This document shows positions 13,931 through 20,249 of a DNA stretch of 20,249 nucleotides, in pieces (within the stretch, counting starts at the first letter, position 1; every line of letters begins with the position of its first letter). The position numbers and the translations under genes are program-made. The notes beneath the pieces were generated by a model. The model was given only the letters and a program-made list of their open reading frames with translations, searched no databases and had not been told where the DNA came from. Source of the stretch: Candidatus Caldarchaeum sp. (lineage in GTDB: Archaea; Thermoproteota; Nitrososphaeria_A; Caldarchaeales; Caldarchaeaceae); assembly GCA_025054515.1 (NCBI GenBank), contig JANWZT010000010.1, positions 1-20,249 on the forward strand. The letters are read 5' to 3'.

Positions 13931-14708
13931 CAACCTTTCCGTCGAACGTGATTTCGCCTGCCATGATCCTTGTCGTCGAAACAGGCAGCCCATCATCGGC
14001 GACCACAAGAGGACAGACAAAGATTTCCAAAGGCCCAAGATTTCTTTCGACGCGTTTCGCGTTAATTTCAGCGGCGCGGAAAGCAGTCGCAGGACTCGTC
14101 ACAACCGCATCTAACGTAGGGTCTTGGACGGCCGGTCCGTACGGGTCGTCGATGACCGCCAACTCAGTTCTGTCCAGCCAGCCCATTTTTCCGAGAAAAT
14201 CCCGGAGCATTCCGATTCTTTTCTCCACCGGTGGTATGGGATGGTTTTTGCCGAGCTTCGCCGCAAACAAATCGGACGTAACACCGACCAGAACCTTCTC
14301 CGCTTTAGCGTAAGCAGTCGCCAACAAAGCCATGTGTCCGACGTGGATTGTTGAAAAGGTTCCGCCAACGGCCGCGAAAGAAGAAACCGGTCTATCCTCC
14401 ATTTTCTTCTCCAGCATCTCGAGCACCTCTTGACCTGTTTTCCGCAGCTCCCAGAGGATTACCATGGCTTCGCCGCGTGTGGCACCCAGCCTTTCAACAA
14501 CTTCTTCGACGGATACATCCGGCTTGTTCAGCAAAATTTTTTCCCTGACATAGGCCTTGTGGGCTACGTAGAGAGGAAGCGCGCGAACCGTTTCAACTAA
14601 AACATCCCAGTCGACGGTCTTGACTGTACGGGCCATCGCCGGATACAACCTATCAATCGCTATATCTATATTCTTCAAACGGCCTGAATTGAGGTGGACA
14701 GGCCTCAA
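13905..14708 (-). CDS. coaD: Phosphopantetheine adenylyltransferase, archaeal type, with N-terminal extension
   Basis: This 267-residue protein has a nucleotidyltransferase domain from about residue 109 to 262. It would join 4'-phosphopantetheine and ATP to dephospho-CoA. AAVGGTFSTIHVGHMALL contains the HxGH signature (122-125), and VSTTRI (243-248) supplies the second nucleotide-binding motif. GVTSDLFAAKLGK and the DPYGPAVQDPTLDAVVTS region fit archaeal phosphopantetheine adenylyltransferases, which are normally about 150-160 residues. The first 105 or so residues are extra and mostly helical (DVSVEEVVERLGATRGEAMVILWELRKTG), perhaps a small helix-turn-helix-like module. The start is TTG at 14708, about 22 bases from an AT-rich palindrome. 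The in-frame ATG at 14636 would remove 24 residues and keep both domains. Confidence 0.82.
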   Translation of the reverse strand: MRPVHLNSGRLKNIDIAIDRLYPAMARTVKTVDWDVLVETVRALPLYVAHKAYVREKILLNKPDVSVEEVVERLGATRGEAMVILWELRKTGQEVLEMLEKKMEDRPVSSFAAVGGTFSTIHVGHMALLATAYAKAEKVLVGVTSDLFAAKLGKNHPIPPVEKRIGMLRDFLGKMGWLDRTELAVIDDPYGPAVQDPTLDAVVTSPATAFRAAEINAKRVERNLGPLEIFVCPLVVADDGLPVSTTRIMAGEITFDGKVVRKGLERS

Positions 14709-14721
14709 CGAGGTTTTTCCG

Positions 14722-14738
14722 AAACATTTATTATGTTT
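14722..14738. promoter_or_regulatory. Palindromic AT-rich element shared by two divergent genes
   Basis: AAACAT and ATGTTT flank a 5-base TTATT spacer, a perfect 6-base inverted repeat. It lies between the divergent starts at 14708 and 14762, with its centre about 22 and 32 bases from them. It could supply TATA boxes for both directions or be an operator. Confidence 0.4.
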
Positions 14739-14761
14739 TTGGTGCTTGTTAGCTTATCGGG

Positions 14762-15016
14762 ATGTCGGCGAGCAGTGACGACGTGCTGAACACAGCGGCT
14801 GAGCAGCTCGACTACTGCGAGAAGATGCTCGCCATGGAAGCACGTCTCGACCTCGTCATCATGATGCTCGAAGAACTGATAGAGAAGCTTTCGTCGCCGC
14901 GTCAAGGAGTCGATGACGAAAAAAGAACATCGCTTCTCGAAAAAGCGAAAGTCTGCTACTACAGGGCCAAGACTCTGCAGTACCTCACCGAAACAACGCG
15001 CGGTGCAAAATACTGA
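14762..15016 (+). CDS. Small helical protein of unknown function
   Basis: This 84-residue protein is predicted to be almost wholly helical, with an amphipathic first half (LDYCEKMLAMEARLDLVIMMLEELIEKL) and a second helix ending in CYYRAKTLQYLTE. It has no recognisable motif. It is divergent from coaD and lies 60 bases upstream of tldD, which has its own TATA box. Coding is supported by a clean ATG, an AT-rich promoter region upstream and codon use like its neighbours. Confidence 0.55.
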   Translation: MSASSDDVLNTAAEQLDYCEKMLAMEARLDLVIMMLEELIEKLSSPRQGVDDEKRTSLLEKAKVCYYRAKTLQYLTETTRGAKY

Positions 15017-15043
15017 AAACTTCGCCGTTTTGTTTAGGATACG

Positions 15044-15051
15044 AATATATA
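15044..15051 (+). promoter_or_regulatory. TATA box for tldD
   Basis: AATATATA is centred about 29 bases before the ATG at 15077, consistent with a short or absent leader. Confidence 0.6.
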
Positions 15052-15076
15052 GCGTTGATGAGAAACGGTATCTGGT

Positions 15077-16516
15077 ATGGAAGACCTTCTCCAATACGTG
15101 TTGAAGAGAGGAGCTGATTTGGGCGCTTCGTATGTCGAAGCCCGTTACCAACACGACCACCAGTCGCAGATTGTTTTGAAGAACGGTGTTGCCGAAGTTT
15201 CCGCCGATGTGGTTGAAAAGGGCATCGGCCTCCGCCTGCTCTACCGAGGTAGCCTCGGCTTTGCTTTCGTCAACAAGCTCGATAGGGCTTCGGTGAGAAA
15301 GGCGGTTGACACCGCGTTTTCGATGGCGAAAAGCGCTTCGCGTCTTTCTCAGAACATCCGCATGTCAGATGAAAAGCTCGTCTCGGCTTCTGACATCAGA
15401 AAACCCCGGATAAAGTACGAAGACGTTGACACGTCGGATAAAATTGAGTTGTTGAAGGAGGCAGACGACGCGGCGGTGGCGGCGGCGGAAACGCTCGGCG
15501 TCAAGCTTGTTTCCCGGTTCATAGAGGTCGGTGAATGGAGTACCGAAAAACATGTTTTGAACACCGACGGAGGCGACGTCAAATTCCGTGTAAGCCGGGT
15601 GACGGCCAACTACTTGATAACAGGGTTTCATCAACAGCGTGGTGCTGTCCAACGGTTTGAAAACCTCGGCGAATCTTCGGGTTGGGAGGCCGTCGAAAGA
15701 TGGAACCTGCCCGAAAGAATGGCGTCCGAGGCCCGCGACATCAGCAAAGCCTTGTTGAAGGGCGTTGAACCGCCGAAAGAACCCGTTGACGTCGTGCTCG
15801 GCTCAGAGATCGTCGGCCTCGTCTGCCACGAGTCATGCGGCCATCCCGGCGAAGCCGACAGGATGCTTGGGAGGGAGGCGGCTCAAGCGGGTGAAACCTA
15901 CATCAAGGCCGAGCTGTTGGGTACGAGGATTGGCAGCGAACATGTTACGGTTGTCGACGACCCTCGTCTTCCAAGGTCTTTCGGCTACTATCTTTACGAC
16001 GATGAAGCCGTGGCGGCCTCGGAAAGGGTTCTCATCGACAAAGGTGTTTTGAGCGGTTTGCTTCACAACAGGGAGACGGCCGCGGAGCTGGGCACCCACA
16101 GCAACGGAGCTTCACGGGCCAACGGCTACAACAAAGAACCCATCGTCCGCATGGCCAACACCTACCTCAAGCCCGGAGACCACAGCCTCGAAGAACTATT
16201 CGAAACCATGCGCGACGGCGTCTACATCAAATCATATCAGGAATGGAACATCGACGACCGGCGTTGGAACCAGCGGTATGTCGGCGTCGTCGCCTACCGG
16301 GTCAGAGACGGCAGGCTTGCGGAAATGATACGGGATCCCGTGCTGGATTTGACGACGAAAGGCCTTTGGTCTTCCGTGGCCGCTGTCGGTGATGATTTGG
16401 AGTTTTACGCGGGCTACTGCGGGAAAGGTGACCCGATGCAGGGCATTCCCGTCTGGTTCGGAGGTCCGTCGGTTTTGTTGAAGAATGTGCGGCTCGGTGT
16501 GAGGAGGCCGGCTTGA
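15077..16516 (+). CDS. tldD: TldD-type metalloprotease
   Basis: This 479-residue TldD/PmbA-family protein has the zinc-binding HExxxH motif as HESCGH at residues 251-256. The third ligand is expected to be the Cys of YCGKGDP (C448). Other family blocks are visible: EKGIGLRLLYRGSLGFAF, SNGASRANGYNKEPIVRM and GVYIKSYQEWNID. In bacteria TldD acts with the metal-free TldE/PmbA subunit on unfolded peptides, processing microcin B17 and CcdA. The usual tldE neighbour is absent: the next gene, starting at the base after the stop, is a small PDCD5-like protein. The partner may lie elsewhere, or this may be a homomer. Confidence 0.9.
   Translation: MEDLLQYVLKRGADLGASYVEARYQHDHQSQIVLKNGVAEVSADVVEKGIGLRLLYRGSLGFAFVNKLDRASVRKAVDTAFSMAKSASRLSQNIRMSDEKLVSASDIRKPRIKYEDVDTSDKIELLKEADDAAVAAAETLGVKLVSRFIEVGEWSTEKHVLNTDGGDVKFRVSRVTANYLITGFHQQRGAVQRFENLGESSGWEAVERWNLPERMASEARDISKALLKGVEPPKEPVDVVLGSEIVGLVCHESCGHPGEADRMLGREAAQAGETYIKAELLGTRIGSEHVTVVDDPRLPRSFGYYLYDDEAVAASERVLIDKGVLSGLLHNRETAAELGTHSNGASRANGYNKEPIVRMANTYLKPGDHSLEELFETMRDGVYIKSYQEWNIDDRRWNQRYVGVVAYRVRDGRLAEMIRDPVLDLTTKGLWSSVAAVGDDLEFYAGYCGKGDPMQGIPVWFGGPSVLLKNVRLGVRRPA
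16501..16507 (+). promoter_or_regulatory. Shine-Dalgarno for the 16517 gene
   Basis: GAGGAGG lies 9 bases before the ATG at 16517, within the last codons of tldD, so the two genes are likely cotranscribed and translationally coupled. Confidence 0.6.
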
Positions 16517-16897
16517 ATGTCAGAGGATTTGGAGCTGAAAAGGCTTCAGCTTAAACGGATGATGAAGATTGTCGCTCAGCTCAGTCAAGGCCCGAAGGAG
16601 GAAGCTCTCCCGCCGCCGCCGACGCGTGAAACACCGCTCGAAATCGTCAGGAAACATCTCGACGCCAAAGGTTTGGAAGTTCTACAAACGGCCCTCGACC
16701 AGTATCCCGCCGAAACCAACCTCGTCGTGGAAAAACTCGCCGAACTCATCAAATCCGGCAAAATATCCGAAACCATCGACGCCGGCGACCTTTACAACCT
16801 CTTCAGAAGCCTTGGAATCCGCGTCAAAGTCGAAACAAAAATCCAGTACGTGAAAAGAGGAGAAGCAAAAGATTTGAGGGAGCTTTTCAAGCAGTAG
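16517..16897 (+). CDS. Possible PDCD5-like DNA-binding protein
   Basis: This 126-residue helical protein begins with a charged helix (MSEDLELKRLQLKRMMKIVAQ), then a Pro-rich linker (LPPPPTRE), then a compact region with LEIVRKHLDAKGLEVL, LVVEKLAELIKSGKI and IDAGDLYNLFRSLGIRVKVETKIQ. The order of charged N-terminal helix, helical bundle, 'LxxLIxxGKI...ID' and a basic tail resembles archaeal PDCD5 (TFAR19-related) proteins. The match is by eye and several conserved residues differ, so the call is tentative. It starts at the base after the tldD stop, and its end lies 2 bases from the convergent protoglobin gene. Confidence 0.45.
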   Translation: MSEDLELKRLQLKRMMKIVAQLSQGPKEEALPPPPTRETPLEIVRKHLDAKGLEVLQTALDQYPAETNLVVEKLAELIKSGKISETIDAGDLYNLFRSLGIRVKVETKIQYVKRGEAKDLRELFKQ

Positions 16898-16899
16898 TT

Positions 16900-17490
16900 T
16901 CACCATTCTCCTTTGCCTGTGTAGGGTATGCTCCATAGGGCGACGGACAGTGTTACTGCTTTGAACCAGGCGTTGTGCATTTTCTCGACTTCTTCCGGTG
17001 GATGGCCTTTTTTTGCGAGGAATGGTTTGATTGTCGCGGTTATCGGCACGATGAATGCTATCAGGTAGCGTAGCGGTATGTGTTCGACTGATTCGACCTT
17101 GTCGGTTTTGTTCTTTTTCGTCCGATGGTGGCGCAGCCCTATCTCCATCTGGTAGTTGAGCCAGTCACGGTTGTATTCGCGGAAGCAGGTGTCGAGTATC
17201 CACTGGCCGAATCGTTTCCTGACTGCTTCGAGGTATTCTTGGATTGGCTGGCCTGTTTTCCTGTGGCTGAAGTAGTGGACGAGATGTTTGTTGGAGCCTA
17301 CCCATCCATACCAGAGGTCGAGGACGTCGTTGACTTGGTCTTTGAGGACTTCGCCGGCGAGGCGTAGGTATTTGATGTCTTCGTCGGTCATTAATACCGT
17401 TGTTTTGAGGAGGTTGAAATCTTCTTCCGTAACTGGTGATGTAGCCGCTTCTTTCGTTCCGTAGGTGTATCCGGGGATTTGTTTGCTCAT
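16900..17490 (-). CDS. Protoglobin
   Basis: This 196-residue protein is close to Methanosarcina acetivorans protoglobin in length and sequence as I recall it. It has the Trp-Tyr distal pair at exactly residues 60-61 (DLWYGWVGS), the proximal histidine region GLRHHRTKKN (H121/H122), RFGQWILDTC, and a long conserved stretch HIPLRYLIAFIVPITATIKP. The C-terminal WFKAVTLSVALWSIPYT is also typical. Protoglobins are single-domain haem proteins that bind O2, CO and NO; their physiological role is unsettled. The ATG at 17490 has a TATA-like element about 27 bases upstream. It is divergently transcribed from an HxlR-type regulator, which is the obvious candidate for its control. Confidence 0.93.
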   Translation of the reverse strand: MSKQIPGYTYGTKEAATSPVTEEDFNLLKTTVLMTDEDIKYLRLAGEVLKDQVNDVLDLWYGWVGSNKHLVHYFSHRKTGQPIQEYLEAVRKRFGQWILDTCFREYNRDWLNYQMEIGLRHHRTKKNKTDKVESVEHIPLRYLIAFIVPITATIKPFLAKKGHPPEEVEKMHNAWFKAVTLSVALWSIPYTGKGEW

Positions 17491-17511
17491 GATGGGTTGT
17501 GCAGCGTTGTT

Positions 17512-17520
17512 GTTATTTGA
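17512..17520 (-). promoter_or_regulatory. TATA-like box for the protoglobin gene
   Basis: The reverse strand reads TCAAATAAC, with its centre about 27 bases from the ATG at 17490, so the transcript is probably leaderless. Confidence 0.45.
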
Positions 17521-17558
17521 AAATGCGGTTACAAAGTGGTTAGGACGTTACCATTTTG

Positions 17559-17576
17559 AAAGCTTTTCGAAGCTTT
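17559..17576. promoter_or_regulatory. Candidate operator in the protoglobin/regulator divergent region
   Basis: AAAGCTTT (a perfect 8-base palindrome) is followed after 3 bases by AAGCTTT, which runs into the TATA box of the regulator gene. Two copies of AAGCTT 11 bases apart, one helical turn, would suit a dimeric winged-helix repressor acting on its own promoter. Confidence 0.4.
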
Positions 17577-17580
17577 ATAT
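17574..17580 (+). promoter_or_regulatory. TATA box for the HxlR-type regulator
   Basis: TTTATAT is centred 27 bases before the ATG at 17604. This selects 17604 over the in-frame ATGs at 17592 and 17598, which are too close to the box. Confidence 0.55.
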
Positions 17581-17603
17581 GGTTTTGATGCATGTTGATG
17601 TGG

Positions 17604-18182
17604 ATGCTCGCCGCCTCGTCGGAGCTGGAGTCGCCCGTCTTCCGATGCAAATGGAGCTTGCCCGTCATCATCGTCCTCGCGTCTGGCCCACGGAGGTTTT
17701 CGGAGCTTTCGAGAAGTTTGGGAGCGAGTCCTAAAACGCTGGCTAAGAAGCTGGAGATGCTCGTTCTGCATGGTTACATCAAGAGCGGGGGATACGGCTA
17801 CGTTCTCGCTGAAAGGGGTGAAACCGTGGCTGAAATAGTGAGGCCTTTGACGCGGCACATCGACGTCAAGGCCTTGGCTGACGTGATAAAATGTAAGTGG
17901 TCCCGTGAAATTCTTGTGCTTCTTCTCAAAGGGCCTTGTTACAGCTCTGAAGTCGTCGCCGCATTGCCGGGCATCAGCTGGAAGGTTGCTTCTGAGAGGC
18001 TGCGCAAGCTCGTTGGACATGGGCTTGTAAGCCGCTTTGTTGAAGCTTCTGAATCGCCTGTTCGAATTCGCTATGATTTGACGGTGCGTGGTAAGCTTCT
18101 CGCTTCATGGCTTAAAACGTATGTCATGGCTGGTCGGCCTTCTTCAGAATACAAGGCAGCACAAAGCTATTATAGCGTGTAG
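17604..18182 (+). CDS. Tandem winged-helix transcriptional regulator, HxlR family
   Basis: This 192-residue protein carries two winged-helix domains, about residues 14-80 and 96-170. Each opens with the same CKW signature (C15 in FRCKWSLPVI and C97 in IKCKWSREIL), as in HxlR/MarR-like proteins. Each continues with a helix-turn-helix: FSELSRSLGASPKTLAKKLEML and SSEVVAALPGISWKVASERL. Single-domain HxlR proteins work as dimers, so this is a fused pseudo-dimer. The paired cysteines could sense redox or electrophiles, as HypR and related proteins do, but that is inference. The gene is divergent from protoglobin, and an AbrB-domain gene follows 24 bases after its stop. Confidence 0.8.
   Translation: MLAASSELESPVFRCKWSLPVIIVLASGPRRFSELSRSLGASPKTLAKKLEMLVLHGYIKSGGYGYVLAERGETVAEIVRPLTRHIDVKALADVIKCKWSREILVLLLKGPCYSSEVVAALPGISWKVASERLRKLVGHGLVSRFVEASESPVRIRYDLTVRGKLLASWLKTYVMAGRPSSEYKAAQSYYSV
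18168..18175 (+). promoter_or_regulatory. Possible TATA box for the 18207 gene
   Basis: TATTATAG lies at the end of the regulator gene, about 36 bases before the TTG at 18207. A transcript from here would have a leader of about 9 bases containing GGAG. Readthrough from the regulator gene is equally possible. Confidence 0.3.
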
Positions 18183-18206
18183 GCCTGTTCAGCGCCGGAG
18201 AATGGC

Positions 18207-18764
18207 TTGTCTTGGGTTGAAGATACGGTCAGCTTCAGGGGCGTGATACGTAGGAGCGGTAACAGTCTCGTCGCAACGATTCCGCCCGAGCTTTCGCAGA
18301 GGTTTCTCATCCGCGAAGGCCAGGAGTACACCATCGTCGGCATGAGCAGGGCCAACCCCGACTTCGAAGGCGCTCTCCAGATTTATCTCGGGTTTTTCGT
18401 CGTGTTGGAGAAGGCGCCGCGTCTCGATTTGGTGGTTGAAAATGTTGATTTCGGTGTTTTGGAGCAGGTTTTGAAGAAGGCGGGTGCTTCGTCGGTTGTT
18501 TTGAAGAAGGTTGAGGACAAGTCGGTTCATGTTTCTGCTTTGTTTACGGCCGTCGAGAAGAACCGGGTGAAGCTTCCGAAGACGGTGGAGGCGGTCGGTC
18601 AGTTGGTCGGCGATGTTAAACGGGATGTCGAAGCTTTGGGCGGGTTCGTCAAGTCTTTCGAGGTTGTTGAAACGGTTGTTGAAAGCAGGCAGACCGATCC
18701 GGCGGTTTTGGCGAAAGGGCCTTCACGTCTTGAGAAGGCCGTTGCTTGGAAATGGGAAATTTAG
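18207..18764 (+). CDS. AbrB/SpoVT-domain protein with C-terminal helical region
   Basis: This 185-residue protein begins with a swapped-hairpin DNA-binding type domain, about residues 10-50: FRGVIRRSGNSLVATIPPELSQRFLIREGQEYTI has the 'RxxGNSLxxTIP...L..G..' pattern shared with PhoU-associated and AbrB-like archaeal regulators. The following region (residues 70-185) alternates strands and helices and ends in a charged helical part. No other motif is recognised. The best in-frame start is TTG at 18207, preceded by GGAG at a spacing of 6; there is no in-frame ATG before the domain. It may form a unit with the regulator upstream. Its stop overlaps the convergent aminotransferase gene by 4 bases. 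Confidence 0.65.
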   Translation: MSWVEDTVSFRGVIRRSGNSLVATIPPELSQRFLIREGQEYTIVGMSRANPDFEGALQIYLGFFVVLEKAPRLDLVVENVDFGVLEQVLKKAGASSVVLKKVEDKSVHVSALFTAVEKNRVKLPKTVEAVGQLVGDVKRDVEALGGFVKSFEVVETVVESRQTDPAVLAKGPSRLEKAVAWKWEI

Positions 18765-19936
18765 GTTTCCGCGGCCTGCCGTAGTTTTTGGAACGCTTCG
18801 ACGACGTCGTCGAGGTCGTCTTTTTCGCCCAGCAGCACGTATTGGGGTATCCAGAGGGCTTCTTGTTTGCTGGCTTTTTCGGCGACTGACACCGGCGAAG
18901 GTGTTTGTGATTTTTCGGCGATGAACGGATAGCTGTTGAGGGGTTTGTATCCGGCGTTGCAGGGAATTCCTTCGGCGTTGACAGCTTTGACGAGCTGTTC
19001 TTTGGTTTGGAAGCCGAATTTGGATGGCTGGACGCGGACGATGAAGAGGTGGTAGCTGTGTGCAGTTACTTCCGGCGGTTTGGGCATCGGGTCGATTCCG
19101 TCGATTTGGGCGAGCTGTGTGCTGAGGTATTCGGCGGCTTTGGCGCGTTTTGCGTTCATCTGTGGAAGTCGGCGGAGCTGGGCCCTGAGTACCGCGGCTT
19201 GGAAGGCGGTCATGCGGTAGTTCCATCCGTAGCGGACGTGTTCGTACCATCCTTTTTCGACGTCGCGGCCGACGTTGACGAGGCTTCGGGCGAGTGACGC
19301 GAGTTTTTCGTCGTTGGTTGTGATGATTCCGCCTTCTCCGGCGGCCATGTTTTTGCTCTGGTAGAAGCTGAAGCCCGCCATCGTTCCCATCGAGCCGGCT
19401 TTCCTGCCTTTCCATTCGGCGCCGTGTGCTTGTGCGGCGTCTTCAATAACGTGGAGGCCGTGTTTTTCGGCGAGTGTTTGGACGGCGTCCATGTCGGCTG
19501 GACATCCCGCGAGATGAACCGGGATGATGCATTTGGTTTTGGCTGTGATGGCTTTTTCGGCGGCGGCTGGGTCTATGTTGTAGGTGTTTGGGTCGATGTC
19601 GACGATGACGGGTGTTGCACCGGTGTCGATGACGGCTGTGGCGGTGGCGAGGAAGGTGTAGGCGGGGATGATGACTTGGTCGCCGGGCCCTATGCCGATG
19701 GCTTTGAGGGAGATGAAGAGGGCGACGGAGCCGCTGCTGCATGCGATGCCGAACTTCGTCTGATGGAACGATGCGAATTCTTCTTCGAAAAGCCGTATTT
19801 TTGGAGAGCCCGCCGACCATGGCCCCGCCCGGAGCGCTTCGACGATTTCCTGCATTTCTTCGTCGTCGTAGTGGGGCCATCGGGGGAATGGCTTGGTCCG
19901 GACCGGTTGTCCGCCGTCGACGGCGCGTCGTTTCAT
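18761..19936 (-). CDS. DegT/DnrJ/EryC1/StrS family PLP aminotransferase
   Basis: This 391-residue enzyme is a fold-type I aminotransferase of the sugar-amine group. It converts a keto-sugar nucleotide or related ketone to the amine, usually for surface polysaccharide or modified sugar synthesis. PLP contacts are visible: SSGSVALFISLKA near 68-80, the Asp that binds the pyridine nitrogen in VIEDAAQAHGA (D166) and the Schiff-base lysine in SFYQSKNMAAGEGG (K195). ACSSGS, PAYTFLATA and GWNYRMTAFQAAVLRAQL are standard. The ATG at 19936 is preferred because a TATA-like TTAAATA lies about 28 bases upstream; the GTG at 19957 would be too close to it. The substrate is unknown, and no other sugar-pathway gene is in the window. 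Confidence 0.87.
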   Translation of the reverse strand: MKRRAVDGGQPVRTKPFPRWPHYDDEEMQEIVEALRAGPWSAGSPKIRLFEEEFASFHQTKFGIACSSGSVALFISLKAIGIGPGDQVIIPAYTFLATATAVIDTGATPVIVDIDPNTYNIDPAAAEKAITAKTKCIIPVHLAGCPADMDAVQTLAEKHGLHVIEDAAQAHGAEWKGRKAGSMGTMAGFSFYQSKNMAAGEGGIITTNDEKLASLARSLVNVGRDVEKGWYEHVRYGWNYRMTAFQAAVLRAQLRRLPQMNAKRAKAAEYLSTQLAQIDGIDPMPKPPEVTAHSYHLFIVRVQPSKFGFQTKEQLVKAVNAEGIPCNAGYKPLNSYPFIAEKSQTPSPVSVAEKASKQEALWIPQYVLLGEKDDLDDVVEAFQKLRQAAET

Positions 19937-19960
19937 CTCTGGGAAGCGGGTGGCCACGGG

Positions 19961-19968
19961 TTAAATAG
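19961..19968 (-). promoter_or_regulatory. TATA box for the aminotransferase gene
   Basis: The reverse strand reads CTATTTAA, with its centre about 28 bases from the ATG at 19936. This decides the start codon. Confidence 0.5.
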
Positions 19969-19969
19969 A

Positions 19970-20102
19970 TGATGTGAGGGGGAGTAGCTACGCATAAACC
20001 GAAAGGTGGGTCAAAACCTAAATACAACCCCAAAACATTTAACGCCTGAAGAACACAAGCGGCAAAACGCCGCAAAACCCCGAAAAACCAGAAAATCACG
20101 CG
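19970..20102 (+). promoter_or_regulatory. Putative CRISPR leader region
   Basis: This non-coding stretch lies directly before the first repeat, at the side expected for a leader given that ATTGAAAG is the 3' end of the repeat. It is A-rich on this strand, with runs such as CAAAACATTTAAC (a possible TATA element) and several CAAAACC/G units. A small hairpin, GCGGC-aaaac-GCCGC, lies at 20059-20073. I see no open reading frame. Confidence 0.5.
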
Positions 20103-20249
20103 CACTGATCCCGCGAGAGGGAATTGAAAGATATCATACACAAATTCTGAAATGATTTTCAGAAAATTCTCACTGATCCCGCGAGAGGGAATTGAAAGTC
20201 GACAAGCGAAGGATGTAACAGGCTACGGGGGCACTTCTCCCGACTCTGA
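20103..20249 (+). CRISPR. CRISPR array, leader-proximal end, two repeats visible
   Basis: Two identical 28-base repeats lie at 20103-20130 and 20171-20198. They begin CACTGATCCCGCG and end GGGAATTGAAAG. The central TCCC and GGGA arms can pair, and the ATTGAAAG end matches archaeal repeats such as those of Sulfolobales. The spacer between them is 40 bases. After the second repeat 51 bases remain without another clear copy; the array may continue past the window. No cas gene is present in the window, so the interference type cannot be told. Confidence 0.8.

Noticed and set aside
20059..20073. Hairpin in the leader as a terminator of the CRISPR-side region
   Set aside because: The stem is only 5 bases and no T run follows it; archaeal termination uses oligo-T, so I list it only as a leader detail.

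Overview
The window reads as a piece of an archaeal chromosome. Several transcription units start with a TATA-like box whose centre lies about 25-29 bases before the start codon, meaning little or no leader, while genes inside operons carry Shine-Dalgarno sequences. The gene families agree: archaeal phosphopantetheine adenylyltransferase, protoglobin, AbrB-like swapped-hairpin proteins, TldD, an HxlR-type tandem winged-helix regulator and an archaeal CRISPR repeat ending in ATTGAAAG. Haem O synthase, a complete succinate dehydrogenase and protoglobin suggest a respiring, probably oxygen-using lineage. My best guess is the Thaumarchaeota/Aigarchaeota group (Caldiarchaeum-like). That is inference from gene content, not a search result.

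Layout. 1-754: the end of a MoaD/ThiS-like ubiquitin-fold gene whose frame continues 88 residues past the di-glycine, then a small winged-helix protein. 798-3642: haem O synthase (ctaB) facing a reverse-strand pair, dihydroorotase (pyrC) and a SAM methyltransferase. 3764-9436: two adjacent molybdenum-hydroxylase large subunits without their FAD or 2Fe-2S partners, then an isocitrate/isopropylmalate dehydrogenase family enzyme. 9490-13930: a small AbrB-like protein, the operon sdhA-sdhC-sdhD-sdhB, and a five-helix membrane protein. 13905-14708 (reverse): phosphopantetheine adenylyltransferase with a long N-terminal extension. 14762-16897: a small helical protein, TldD and a PDCD5-like protein. 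16900-18764: protoglobin (reverse), divergent from a double winged-helix regulator, followed by an AbrB-domain protein. 18761-19936 (reverse): a DegT-family aminotransferase. 19970-20249: a leader-like region and the start of a CRISPR array with two identical repeats visible.

How it fits together. The isocitrate dehydrogenase-like enzyme and succinate dehydrogenase are TCA-cycle and respiratory steps. CtaB makes haem for terminal oxidases, and protoglobin binds haem and gas ligands. The molybdenum enzymes would feed electrons from an unknown substrate and would need small subunits encoded elsewhere; the MoaD-like gene could belong to molybdopterin synthesis, sulfur transfer or protein modification. 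Genes are packed tightly, and convergent neighbours overlap or abut at their 3' ends. No stretch longer than about 170 bases lacks a feature, and I saw no tRNA, rRNA or insertion sequence.
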